From: Rhodobacteraceae bacterium HTCC2150
GTDB lineage: Bacteria; Pseudomonadota; Alphaproteobacteria; Rhodobacterales; Rhodobacteraceae
DNA length: 64,000 nt
Assembly: GCA_000169395.1 (NCBI GenBank)
Contig: AAXZ01000002.1
Span: forward strand, 868,001 to 932,000
Direction of reading: 5' to 3'
A model generated the notes under the pieces. The model made no database searches. It worked only from the letters and a program-made list of their open reading frames with translations, and was not told where the DNA came from. The position numbers and the translations under genes were made by a program. This document shows, piece after piece, positions 55,739 to 63,969 of the stretch (positions within the stretch are counted from its first letter, which is position 1; each line of letters opens with the position of its first letter).

Positions 55739-55768
55739 TTGTATCCTGACAGGATACGGCGATATAGA
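55739..55768 (+). promoter_or_regulatory. mprF promoter with palindrome in the spacer
   Basis: The -35 candidate TTGTAT (55739-55744) and -10 candidate TATAGA (55763-55768) are 18 bp apart. GTATCCTG (55741-55748) and CAGGATAC (55750-55757) are perfect inverted arms with a single central A, so the palindrome covers most of the spacer. This is a typical position for a repressor or MerR-type activator. It lies 33-63 bases before mprF. No regulator gene is adjacent. Confidence 0.5.
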
Positions 55769-55801
55769 ATTTCAAAGAGTTAACCCATTGGGTCAATAAA
55801 A

Positions 55802-58423
55802 ATGAACAGCGCGGCCATCCGATTTGCATGGGAATGGATCAAACCCATTCTTCCAATCTTGGTTACACTTGCCTTGTTTTCAGCGGGTGCATGGGCGTTG
55901 AACCACTTGCTGGAATCCGTCAATTTCAGGGACGTCATTGCACAAGTTAGACAAACACCTTGGTATTTGATCGGGCTGGCCCTCGGCGCTACGGCGATTG
56001 GGTATTCGGCTTTGGTTGGATACGATTGGTCCGCCTTGCGCTTTATCGGTAAATCCCTGCCCTTGCCGGTTGTCTTTACCGGTGGTTTTTTGGCCTACGC
56101 ATTAGGAAACACTATTGGCGCAGGCCCAGTTACTGGTGGCGCGGTTCGATACCGTATTTACGCAGCACTGGGCCTTACTGGTTATGACATCGCCGCCATT
56201 GCTGTATTTGGATCAGTCGCCTTTGGTGTGGGTTCTACAATGATAGGTTTCGGTGCCCTTGCCATACACCCAGAGGCATTTGTTACCGTCATAGCGTTGG
56301 ATGTAGAAACATTACGCCTTATTGGCGTGGCATCCGTAACAATCGCGTCCCTATCCCTTGTTTGGCTATCAAGGCGCAAACAGGGCGTTGTTATTCGCGG
56401 GCGGCGGTTCACGCCACCCTCTTTGGGTTTGATGTTGGGCCAACTGGGATTTACCTCAATCGACATTTTGATGGCGGCTTCGGTATTGTTTATGCTTTTG
56501 CCACCTAGCGAGTTAGGCTTCATCCCATTTTTGGCGATTTTTTCAGCCGCTATCCTCGCAGGTGTGATCAGCCATGTGCCCGGTGGCGTAGGTGTATTTG
56601 AGGCCGTTATTATCGCAGCACTCCCCCCCGAAGTGCCACTTGATTTGGCCGCTGCCGGCCTCCTGATGTTTCGATTGATTTACTTCATCGTTCCATTCGG
56701 TTTGGCACTCACAATTCTATCCCTTTCGGAAATCCGAATGGCCGGACGCATTTTTCAGAGCCCGCATTTGCGTGTGCTTGCGCCGGTCTTTGGTGCAGTG
56801 ACAGCAATTGTACCCTTGGCGATTGCCGCGATGATTTTTGCATCAGGCGTCTACATGTTGTTGGCCGCTTTGATCCCACCAACGTCTGGTTTCGCGCATG
56901 AGGTGGAGATGTGGTTACCTGTTGCACTCGCGGAAAGTGGCGCCTTGATATCCAGCGCGCTAGGTGCGGGATTGATTGTCATTGCACATGGTCTTTTGCG
57001 TCGACTTAAAGGTGCCTACTGGTTGGCGCTTGCCGCCCTTTTGGGGGGATCAATTGCAGCGCTGTTAAGTAACCTTGATTTGGACCGTGCATTCGTTCTG
57101 GGCATGGCGGCATTGATCATGATCCCCATGCGCCGCGAATTTTACCGCAGCACCCGCCTGACTCGAAACGCGTTTTCCTTATCGTGGGTTTTGCTTATTA
57201 GCTCCGTCATAATCGCCTGTGCCGGCGTCTACTTTTTCATGCACAAGGCCGTTGATTTTACCGACGACACCTTTTGGCAACTGGCCGTTGATCAAAGTGC
57301 GCCAAGGGCCATTCGTGCCAGTGTGATCGGCTCATTAGTTGTTGCTCTTTTTGCATTGATTTATGTGTTGCGCGCACCGCAAGTCACAACCTCTTTAGCG
57401 ACAATAGCTGATTTGGACAGGGCGCGATCCCTAATTCGCATGCAAGATAATCCAGAGGCAAATTTTGCCCTTTCGGGAGACAAGTCAATATTGTTTTCCG
57501 ATTCAGGTCGCGCATTTTTGATGTTTAGCGTTCAAGGCCAAAGCTGGGTTGCGCTTGGCGATACAGTGGGTGATCCGACTGATGCGGCCCAATTGGCATG
57601 GTCATTTAGTGATGCCGCCACTGCGAAAAACGCACGGGCAGTTTTTTATGAAACCCGCGCCAACCATTTGCCACTTTATATCGAAATGGGTTTTGCTTTG
57701 CACAGGATGGGCGAAGAGGCGGTGGTGCCCCTGCAGGAATTTAATCTATCAAATCCCAATTTTGTTGGCCTAAACGCAGAGCTTGGTAAGGCAGAAAACC
57801 AAGGATTGTCGTTTGAGTTTTGTGAGGGCGCATTGGAACCTGCGGCACTTGAAGCCTGTCACCGGATATCTGACGAATGGTTAAAAGAAAAAGATACGCA
57901 GGAAAAACAGTTTTCGATAGGGCGTTTTGATCCCGATTATTTGGCGCATTTTCCAATTGCTCTCGTTAAACGCAACAACGAAATTATCGCTTTCGCCAAT
58001 GTGCTGACAACAGATGGGCAAACAAAAGCAGCCGTTGATTTGGTTCGCTGCGCCACAGATCAACCAGATCATGTTTTGACATATCTTATTGCCCGCCTTG
58101 CATTGCATTTGAAAAAACAAGGGTATGATGAATTGAACTTAGGCATGGCGCCCCTTGCACAGCTAGAGTCCCAACGCGGCAGCCGATGGACAGCAAAAAT
58201 GGGTACAGCCGTGTTTCGCCACGGGATTCATTTTCAAAGTTTTAAAGCCCTGCGTGATTTCAAAGAACAATTTAAACCACAGTGGCGTGCGCGTTTTTTG
58301 ATTGCGTCACCTAGGGCAAATATGCAGACAGTCGCCACTGACGCTGCCTCACTAATTACAGGGAAAAAGGGGCGCATATTTACGCCAAACAATTCCGCGC
58401 AGTCGGCATCGGATCGTGAGTAA
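55802..58423 (+). CDS. mprF: MprF bifunctional phosphatidylglycerol lysyl/aminoacyltransferase-flippase
   Basis: This 873-residue protein has an N-terminal flippase with about 14 membrane helices (residues 10-545, including GAGPVTGGAVRYRIYAALGL and VPGGVGVFEAVIIAALPPEVPL) and a C-terminal DUF2156 aminoacyl-transfer domain (residues 550-860: FLMFSVQGQSWVALGDTVGDP, FYETRANHLPLYIEMGF). MprF adds lysine or alanine from tRNA to phosphatidylglycerol and flips the product, lowering negative charge and sensitivity to cationic peptides. The amino acid used cannot be told from sequence. Its upstream promoter carries a perfect palindrome. Confidence 0.95.
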   Translation: MNSAAIRFAWEWIKPILPILVTLALFSAGAWALNHLLESVNFRDVIAQVRQTPWYLIGLALGATAIGYSALVGYDWSALRFIGKSLPLPVVFTGGFLAYALGNTIGAGPVTGGAVRYRIYAALGLTGYDIAAIAVFGSVAFGVGSTMIGFGALAIHPEAFVTVIALDVETLRLIGVASVTIASLSLVWLSRRKQGVVIRGRRFTPPSLGLMLGQLGFTSIDILMAASVLFMLLPPSELGFIPFLAIFSAAILAGVISHVPGGVGVFEAVIIAALPPEVPLDLAAAGLLMFRLIYFIVPFGLALTILSLSEIRMAGRIFQSPHLRVLAPVFGAVTAIVPLAIAAMIFASGVYMLLAALIPPTSGFAHEVEMWLPVALAESGALISSALGAGLIVIAHGLLRRLKGAYWLALAALLGGSIAALLSNLDLDRAFVLGMAALIMIPMRREFYRSTRLTRNAFSLSWVLLISSVIIACAGVYFFMHKAVDFTDDTFWQLAVDQSAPRAIRASVIGSLVVALFALIYVLRAPQVTTSLATIADLDRARSLIRMQDNPEANFALSGDKSILFSDSGRAFLMFSVQGQSWVALGDTVGDPTDAAQLAWSFSDAATAKNARAVFYETRANHLPLYIEMGFALHRMGEEAVVPLQEFNLSNPNFVGLNAELGKAENQGLSFEFCEGALEPAALEACHRISDEWLKEKDTQEKQFSIGRFDPDYLAHFPIALVKRNNEIIAFANVLTTDGQTKAAVDLVRCATDQPDHVLTYLIARLALHLKKQGYDELNLGMAPLAQLESQRGSRWTAKMGTAVFRHGIHFQSFKALRDFKEQFKPQWRARFLIASPRANMQTVATDAASLITGKKGRIFTPNNSAQSASDRE

Positions 58424-58445
58424 GAAATTTCCTTAGTCTAAACCT

Positions 58446-59321
58446 TTAAGGTGCCAAAACTTTAACACCTGGGATCTGTGCCATGGCATAAAAATCTTGT
58501 TCATAACTTTCTGTCAATGCATCAACCAAATCGTCTGTCCAACCCGGCAAATCGACTTCTTCGACCAATTCATCCTCAAGACCGAATTTATCCAAAAAAG
58601 CCGCAACAATACGACGACGTTGTTGTGGGTTTTTCGGCTCATGTGTTTTTAAATATGCCTCAAGACGCACCATACCTTCTGCCGTCATCAAGGTCGCAAT
58701 GAAATCATTTTCGCCCATTATTTCTGTGTCGGACTCATATCCACCAACAGCCTGCAAAACCTCTGGCCACAATAGCGGGGTATCTTCATTGCACCAAACC
58801 GTTACCTCACAATCAGGGTTATGTGACTTAATGTCTCGTACGACACGGCTCCAGCGTTGTTCACGGATGTTCGCTCCATCCAACAGCTCATCAGCACTTG
58901 TGGCTTTGGTCCGTTTGGCTAGCGTTGGAACCAAAGTTGCCAAATTCCGCGTCGCCAGCGTGAATTCTACGGGTTGATCAGGAAACAACATTCTCAATGC
59001 CCGTGTTTTAGCACCCACATTTCCATAAAGTTCACCTTCCATGAACACTCGACCAGGAATGCAGATGAAATTCTCGCTTTCAAATATGACCCGCTTGGCA
59101 TGATCGTTAGACAATGATTTTTCCAAAATCGTTTCTTGCAAATCAAACGGTGCGGCCTTGCCTCTCAACGAATTTACAGCTTCGCGCAATTGAGCGCGGT
59201 AACTGCTTGGCCCGGGGGCCTCAATGTCTTGTTTGGAAAGAACGCCCTTGTTCGCCAACAAACAGCGAAGAATGCGACCTTCGTCTGTATTATGCGTGCC
59301 TAGATGATAAACAATTTTCAT
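58446..59321 (-). CDS. Sulfotransferase-like protein of unknown function
   Basis: This 291-residue protein begins KIVYHLGTHNTDEGRILRCL. The opening GTHxT pattern recalls the 5'-phosphosulfate loop of sulfotransferases (GTHKTGTT), but the Lys is Asn and the loop differs, so activity is doubtful. VIFESENFICIPGRVF and TLATRNLATLVPTLAKRTKATSADELL follow, and EVTVWCNEDTPLLWPEVLQAVGG resembles regions of the same fold. It may act on lipids or surface glycan, or be inactive. It is convergent with mprF and divergent from the ABC permease gene. Confidence 0.6.
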   Translation of the reverse strand: MKIVYHLGTHNTDEGRILRCLLANKGVLSKQDIEAPGPSSYRAQLREAVNSLRGKAAPFDLQETILEKSLSNDHAKRVIFESENFICIPGRVFMEGELYGNVGAKTRALRMLFPDQPVEFTLATRNLATLVPTLAKRTKATSADELLDGANIREQRWSRVVRDIKSHNPDCEVTVWCNEDTPLLWPEVLQAVGGYESDTEIMGENDFIATLMTAEGMVRLEAYLKTHEPKNPQQRRRIVAAFLDKFGLEDELVEEVDLPGWTDDLVDALTESYEQDFYAMAQIPGVKVLAP

Positions 59322-59414
59322 AAGGTTTTGGTGCCCGATTTTTGTGTCCCTATTTCTGTATAGTATATCGTCTTTTCTGGACAGTTAAACCGGATTTCGT
59401 TAGCTACCTTTTCT

Positions 59415-61082
59415 ATGTCCGATTCAAACAGTCAGAAATTCGCAATGCGCGGTGGAAAATTCGTGCGCCTAGATGGCTGGACGCTCATCTCATTATTCAT
59501 CGCAGCATTGGTTTTCATCCCGATTGCAGCAATTCTTTGGTTGGCATTTTTTCCCCAAGAAAATATTTGGCCACACCTGTTGAATACGACTTTGCCAAGA
59601 TATTTTTTCAACACCATGATCTTGATGGCATCCGTTGGCGTCATTGCAGCAGTCATAGGAACAACGACCGCTTGGATGACAACACGATACAAGTTTTTCA
59701 TGTCTGGTTTCTTTGGTTGGAGCCTTCTGTTGCCTCTCGCGATACCCGCCTATGTAGGTGCATATGCGCTGGTAGACTTCCTTGAATACGCCGGACCAGT
59801 GCAAACCACATTGCGTGGTTCTTTTGGTTGGAGTTCTTCAAAGGATTACGCCTTCATTGAGGTTCGTTCCATGGGCATGGCCGCAATGGTTTTGGGAATG
59901 GCCCTATATCCCTATGTTTACCTGTTGGTGCGCAGCGCCCTTAGCGAGCAATCATCAGACAGCTACGATGTTGCCCGAGCACTTGGTGCCGGCCCGTTTT
60001 CACGGTTCATCCGTGTAGCCCTGCCTCTTTGCCGCCCTGCAATTGCGGCTGGCACATCCATTGCAATGATGGAGGCAGCAAGTGATTTTGGTGTCGTCGA
60101 TTATTTCGCCGTACAAACCTTAACCACGGGCATATTTTCGGTCTGGTTAGAAAGCTACAACGCAGGCGGTGCTGCCCAATTATCACTGATCGTTCTAGGC
60201 TTAGTGTTTATTCTAATAACTGTTGAACGCGCCGCTCGACAAAAATCACGTGTTTATTCACTTGGAAAATCGTTACGGCCCGTGCCGAAAACCGATCTGA
60301 CTGGATGGCGTAATTTCGCGGCATTCCTGACATGCGCATTACCATTTGCAATCGGATTTCTAATACCATTTTCCATTATCGCCACCCACGCTGTCGAAAA
60401 TCTGAATGGTTGGTCAGATGGTGGATTGATGCGCGCCTTGCTAAATACACTTACCGTGGCGTTCATAGCCGCAATAATTACGGTGCTTGCCGCGCTTGCC
60501 TTAGTTTATGGCGCACGTTTGTCCGGTCGGCAATTGCCAAGGCTCGTCCTTCCTTTGGCATCTATCGGATACGCAGCACCTGGTGCTGTGCTGGGTGTGG
60601 GGCTACTTATTCCCCTCGCAGGGTTTGACCATTGGATAGCCGACACAATCGTTGCCCTTGGCGGCCCTGATGTAGGTCTTTTAGTAACTGGCAGCGCATG
60701 CGCCTTAGTTTTAGCTTATGTCACAAGATTTTTCGCACTCGGAACGGGTGCTGCAGACTCGGCTTTTGGTCGCGTGTCCCCTTCCCTGCCCCAAGCAGCA
60801 AGGGCCCTCGGTAAATCAACGACCGCTACACTTGGGTTGGTGTACCTTCCACTAATACGAAATTCTCTGGGAACTGCATTTTTGTTGATCTTCGTTGATT
60901 GCGTAAAAGAATTGCCAGCAACGTTGCTTTTAAGACCTTTTAATTTCAACACACTAGCCACGCGTGTTTATGATCAAGCATCGTTAGAAAACCTGGGGAA
61001 CGCCGCTCCTGCCGCCTTGGTTATTATCAGCGTTGGCTTCATTGCCGTATTGATTTTGTCGCGAAAACTTCTAGCGAGGTAA
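59415..61082 (+). CDS. Iron(III)-type ABC transporter permease (FbpB-like)
   Basis: This 555-residue protein has two BPD permease domains and about 12 membrane helices. Each half has an EAA-like loop: DVARALGAGPFSRFIRVALPLCRPAIAAG (about residue 190) and QAARALGKSTTATLGLVYLPLIRNSLGTA (about residue 470). The fused two-half architecture is typical of FbpB/SfuB ferric-iron permeases. No ATPase or binding-protein gene is adjacent: upstream is an opposite-strand gene and downstream a tRNA gene. Partners must be elsewhere, or the locus was rearranged. The substrate is inferred from family architecture. Confidence 0.88.
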   Translation: MSDSNSQKFAMRGGKFVRLDGWTLISLFIAALVFIPIAAILWLAFFPQENIWPHLLNTTLPRYFFNTMILMASVGVIAAVIGTTTAWMTTRYKFFMSGFFGWSLLLPLAIPAYVGAYALVDFLEYAGPVQTTLRGSFGWSSSKDYAFIEVRSMGMAAMVLGMALYPYVYLLVRSALSEQSSDSYDVARALGAGPFSRFIRVALPLCRPAIAAGTSIAMMEAASDFGVVDYFAVQTLTTGIFSVWLESYNAGGAAQLSLIVLGLVFILITVERAARQKSRVYSLGKSLRPVPKTDLTGWRNFAAFLTCALPFAIGFLIPFSIIATHAVENLNGWSDGGLMRALLNTLTVAFIAAIITVLAALALVYGARLSGRQLPRLVLPLASIGYAAPGAVLGVGLLIPLAGFDHWIADTIVALGGPDVGLLVTGSACALVLAYVTRFFALGTGAADSAFGRVSPSLPQAARALGKSTTATLGLVYLPLIRNSLGTAFLLIFVDCVKELPATLLLRPFNFNTLATRVYDQASLENLGNAAPAALVIISVGFIAVLILSRKLLAR

Positions 61083-61092
61083 GAGAATTTAT

Positions 61093-61117
61093 TTTTTTGT
61101 CTTTAATCGACAAAAAA
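61093..61117 (+). terminator. AT-rich hairpin after the ABC permease
   Basis: TTTTTTGTC (61093-61101) and GACAAAAAA (61109-61117) form a 9-bp stem with a 7-nt loop 10 bases after the permease stop. The stem is AT-rich and no U-tract follows, so it is only a weak terminator candidate. Confidence 0.3.
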
Positions 61118-61120
61118 CCC

Positions 61121-61148
61121 TTGCAGGTTCCGATAGAGCAAGCTAAGT
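61121..61148 (+). promoter_or_regulatory. Candidate tRNA-Thr promoter
   Basis: A -35-like TTGCAG (61121-61126) and -10-like CTAAGT (61143-61148) with 16-bp spacing would start transcription around 61155, close to the tRNA 5' end at 61159. The fit to the consensus is moderate. Confidence 0.4.
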
Positions 61149-61158
61149 CCGCCGCAAT

Positions 61159-61234
61159 GCCCCTATAGCTCAGCTGGTAGAGCAATTGATTTGTAATCAA
61201 TAGGTCCGCGGTTCGAGTCCGTGTGGGGGCACCA
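61159..61234 (+). tRNA. tRNA-Thr (UGU)
   Basis: This 76-nt cloverleaf has acceptor arms GCCCCTA and TGGGGGC (with wobble), D-arm TAGCTCAGCTGGTAGAGCA, anticodon stem ATTGA/TCAAT with loop TTTGTAA (anticodon TGT at 61192-61194), T-arm GGTTCGAGTCC and an encoded CCA. It is the integration target of the adjacent element: the recombinase gene begins 158 bases downstream, as is usual for islands entering the tRNA 3' end. Confidence 0.97.
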
Positions 61235-61289
61235 GAATTCTCCTCATTTTCCTTGTTTCTATGGTTATGATGGCTTATACAGCCTCATT

Positions 61290-61325
61290 AGGAACACTTT
61301 TTGGGGTCAGTAAGGAACACTTTTT
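61290..61325. repeat. Tandem 13-bp repeat AGGAACACTTTTT before the integrase
   Basis: AGGAACACTTTTT is present exactly at 61290-61302 and 61313-61325, a 23-bp period. They lie in the 158-bp tRNA-integrase gap, 56-91 bases from the tRNA 3' end and just before the integrase start. Direct repeats here are what arm-type binding sites of tyrosine recombinases look like. Function is not proven. Confidence 0.5.
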
Positions 61326-61392
61326 CGTCGCGGTTAGACTAACTCGTCGGGAACTGACTGGTGATAGTGTCTCTAACCACAGGAGACTACCG

Positions 61393-62697
61393 ATGTTCAA
61401 ACTACCGCCCTACACCGAACTGAAAGCTGATGGCATTTATCGCTATCGTCGGCGTGTTCCTGTCAAAGCAGTCAAAGAGCTTGGTAAGGGCTTCCTGTAT
61501 CGCAACCTCGGTAAGACCAAAGAGGAAGTGCTGGCTAACTGGTCAGAGGCTCATAAGGAAGTAGAAGGTCTATTTGAACAAGCAAAACAAGGTGCCAAGA
61601 TAGAAGCACAAGTGTTCGCCAAGAAGGGGGAACGCGAGAAAGTCCTACACCTCGTTGAGAAGCACTACGGTAAAGAAGCCTCCGAGATGTTGTCCGCTGG
61701 TGTTGTTGATGACAACCTTGAACATGCCCTTATGGGTCTTGCTGATGACCTATCAGGGTCTATCCCCCGTAAGACCGAGGCCATGTTGTATAGCGGTAAG
61801 GTGCCTGAAAAAGTCATTACGATGAGTAGTGTGATAGATGCTTACTACGAGTATAAAACCTCTGGTGATAAAGCGACAGATAAGCGCCTACATAACCGTC
61901 TAACACGGGTCAAAGAAGACCTTACACAAGCCCTTGGTCAGACCAAGATACACAAACTACCCATAGACAGTATCAGCAGGATAGATGCCAACACCTACCG
62001 CGACTTTCTGCTCACAAGGATGGTGCCAACAAGTGTTCAGCGATACAAGAACACCATAAATGCGTCCTTTAACTGGTTCGTCAAAGAAAACGGTTTAGAC
62101 CTCCCAAGCCCCTTTGTGTTCATCATCAAGGATGCGACACACACCAAGAACGATAGACTGCCCTTATCACAGGAAGATGTAAGCCTCCTGAACGATAAGT
62201 TCGTAGGGTCATCTGTTGATGTCATCTACAAGGTTCTTCGTGATACTGGCGCTCGTGTTGGTGAAGTAGCAGGTATCTTGGTTGGTGATGTTTCATTACA
62301 AAACAAAACCCTACACATCAAAGCCAACGACATTAGAGGTCTGAAAACCCTATCAAGTGAGCGTGTAGTTCCCTTGTCAGACACAGCGTTAGAAGCCCTA
62401 CAAGCCCTTCGTATAGGCAAGGAAGATGACCAACCTATCTTTGATGCTTATGCCAGAGGCAACGGTAATACAGCCCTGTCGGCTATCCTGATGAAGCACC
62501 TACGCACAGTCATCACAACCAAGCAGAAGTCTATTCACAGCCTACGCCATAAGATGAAAGATGACCTCCGCAACACAGGCTGTGATAGTTCTTTGGCCGA
62601 TGCTATTTTAGGACATACAACAGCAGGTGTAGGTAGCAGGTATGGTTCAGGGTATAACGCAGAGGTGATGCGTCAGGCTCTTACGAAGGTTTGGTAG
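61393..62697 (+). CDS. Tyrosine site-specific recombinase (island integrase)
   Basis: This 434-residue integrase has an N-terminal region with YRYRRRVPVKAVKELGKGFLYRNLG and SAM-like core-binding helices (about residues 140-230). The catalytic domain has Arg in DTGARVGEVAGILVGDV, SLRHKM (HxxR form), GHTTAGVGSRYG (His) and nucleophile Tyr in the C-terminal GSGYNAEV region. It excises and integrates the element at the tRNA-Thr gene. ATG 61393 has AGGAGA just upstream; the longer frame from 61261 would translate the direct repeats. Codon use (AGG, AGA, AAG-rich) differs from flanking genes, consistent with foreign origin. Confidence 0.93.
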   Translation: MFKLPPYTELKADGIYRYRRRVPVKAVKELGKGFLYRNLGKTKEEVLANWSEAHKEVEGLFEQAKQGAKIEAQVFAKKGEREKVLHLVEKHYGKEASEMLSAGVVDDNLEHALMGLADDLSGSIPRKTEAMLYSGKVPEKVITMSSVIDAYYEYKTSGDKATDKRLHNRLTRVKEDLTQALGQTKIHKLPIDSISRIDANTYRDFLLTRMVPTSVQRYKNTINASFNWFVKENGLDLPSPFVFIIKDATHTKNDRLPLSQEDVSLLNDKFVGSSVDVIYKVLRDTGARVGEVAGILVGDVSLQNKTLHIKANDIRGLKTLSSERVVPLSDTALEALQALRIGKEDDQPIFDAYARGNGNTALSAILMKHLRTVITTKQKSIHSLRHKMKDDLRNTGCDSSLADAILGHTTAGVGSRYGSGYNAEVMRQALTKVW

Positions 62698-62732
62698 TAG
62701 GCTTACCCCTCTAACGAGCTAATTTGGTCTGA

Positions 62733-62900
62733 ACCGCCCTGCGCCACCGCATGAAGGATAAGCTGCGCAACACGGGCTGTCCTGAAGCCATCTCCCTGGC
62801 CATCCTCGGGCACAGTACCAACACAGTGGCTGCCAACTATGGCTCGGGGTATGCCTTGGAGGTCATGCGGGAGCACATGGTGAAGGTCTGGGAGAAGTGA
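62733..62900 (+). pseudogene. Remnant of a second integrase (C-terminal 53 codons)
   Basis: In frame from 62739 to the stop at 62898-62900, translation gives LRHRMKDKLRNTGCPEAISL, then AILGHSTNTVAANYGSGY and ending KVWEK. It aligns with the intact integrase's LRHKMKDDLRNTGC, AILGHTT and YGSGY near its end, with similar spacing, so the R-H-Y catalytic tail is recognisable. A TGA at 62730-62732 closes it upstream and no start or N-terminal part is left. Its bases are more GC-rich than the intact gene, so it came from a different element of the same family, not from a recent duplication. Confidence 0.85.
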
Positions 62901-63210
62901 TGCTGGAGTAGGCGAGTGGCGGGTCTGTGCGGACCTTCGACCAAAGCACAGCGAACGGCAGGAAAGAGCCCAAATTTACGGTCGCCGCACGACGAACGGT
63001 TGGCTGCTTTCAATTTTCCTCGTAAGTGAATGTGCCTAATTAGATGCATAGCCATCGGATTAATCACGTTCATTTGTTAGATGGCGATGGAATGGCCAAA
63101 GTTGGTGTAATTGCGATGAATTTTAAGGCTGAATGCTTTGCATGGTTCGTGATGGCGCGAATTGGCTTGGAGCAATCGTCTCGCCCATCAGATTTGGACA
63201 GCGTGTCCTT
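62901..63210. other. About 310 bp without a recognisable gene
   Basis: No frame here reads like a protein. A 78-residue minus-strand frame (62837-63073) and a 99-residue plus-strand frame antisense to the DUF1868 gene have no coding character. No tRNA-like repeat of the tRNA-Thr 3' end was found, so the second attachment site is outside the window. It may be degraded mobile DNA, like the integrase remnant next to it. Confidence 0.6.
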
Positions 63211-63969
63211 CTAAAACGAGCGAATATTGTGAAATTTGTGCATGTTGTTGAAAGAACAGAATTCAATCGCATTGAATCGAATTGGGCCACACCGAGCGAG
63301 GTGTTCTTCAAAAAGAGATTCACATTCTTTCAGCGTGTCTGCGGCCATTCTTTCGCCGAGCCATTTCACGACATAAGCCATCGAAACATGGAAAACGTAG
63401 CTTTTGACGTCGCCTCGGTAGAGGCCCGTTAATTGTTCAAGTTTAGCACGTAAATCGCGAAGTCGGGTTTCGTCTTGCGGTGTCGCCGCTCGCATCGAAA
63501 CGCTTGTCGGCAGGAACAAATTTTCAGGCAGAACGCTGAACTCGCTGGGAATGTCGATGCCAGTGAGGCGCGCGTCGTAAGCTGTCGTAATTTTGTCCAG
63601 CGACGAGTCCAATGGAAATCCCTCAGGCCATCCGTCAGACCCAAGCGGCGCGCCACTTACTCCGCAAAAAATGGTCATGTGGAAGCTGGATCTGGGCAAG
63701 AACGTGAAATGATCGGCTTTGGGGTGCTCGCGCAACTTGTCCTGCACGGTGCACAACGCTTCATAGAATTCTGAGGTCGGGTCGATGTGACACAAGAATG
63801 TGTTGCCAGGGAACGAAATCACCTTTCCATCAGGGGTGAACTTCCCCCCCATTCCGGCTTGTGTGATCGCTTTCGGATAATCGGATGTTATGTCCTTGCC
63901 AGTGAGTATGTTCATGGCTTGCGCCCTTCGGGCTTCGTCACGCGTTGAGTTACAATCAGGTAGGTTCAT
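63211..63969 (-). CDS. DUF1868-like 2H phosphoesterase-fold protein
   Basis: This 252-residue protein has two H-x-T/S-x motifs, spaced as in the 2H phosphoesterase superfamily: SSFHMTIFCGV (about residues 95-105) and YVFHVSMAYVVKW (about residues 195-207). FPGNTFLCHIDP and EFCSFNNMHKFH are also typical of DUF1868. 2H enzymes hydrolyse or ligate 2'-5' or cyclic phosphodiesters. It starts at 63969 with GAAGGTCAC upstream. It lies next to the island's integrase; whether it is island cargo cannot be decided as the far boundary is not in view. Confidence 0.82.
   Translation of the reverse strand: MNLPDCNSTRDEARRAQAMNILTGKDITSDYPKAITQAGMGGKFTPDGKVISFPGNTFLCHIDPTSEFYEALCTVQDKLREHPKADHFTFLPRSSFHMTIFCGVSGAPLGSDGWPEGFPLDSSLDKITTAYDARLTGIDIPSEFSVLPENLFLPTSVSMRAATPQDETRLRDLRAKLEQLTGLYRGDVKSYVFHVSMAYVVKWLGERMAADTLKECESLFEEHLARCGPIRFNAIEFCSFNNMHKFHNIRSF

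Noticed and set aside
61261-61392. Longer start for the integrase (ATG 61261)
   Set aside because: It would translate the tandem AGGAACACTTTTT repeats; ATG 61393 has a good Shine-Dalgarno and a family-like N terminus.
62837-63073. 78-residue minus-strand frame
   Set aside because: It is antisense to the integrase remnant and has no coding character.
63133-63432. 99-residue plus-strand frame
   Set aside because: It overlaps the 3' part of the DUF1868-like gene in antisense and has no family features.
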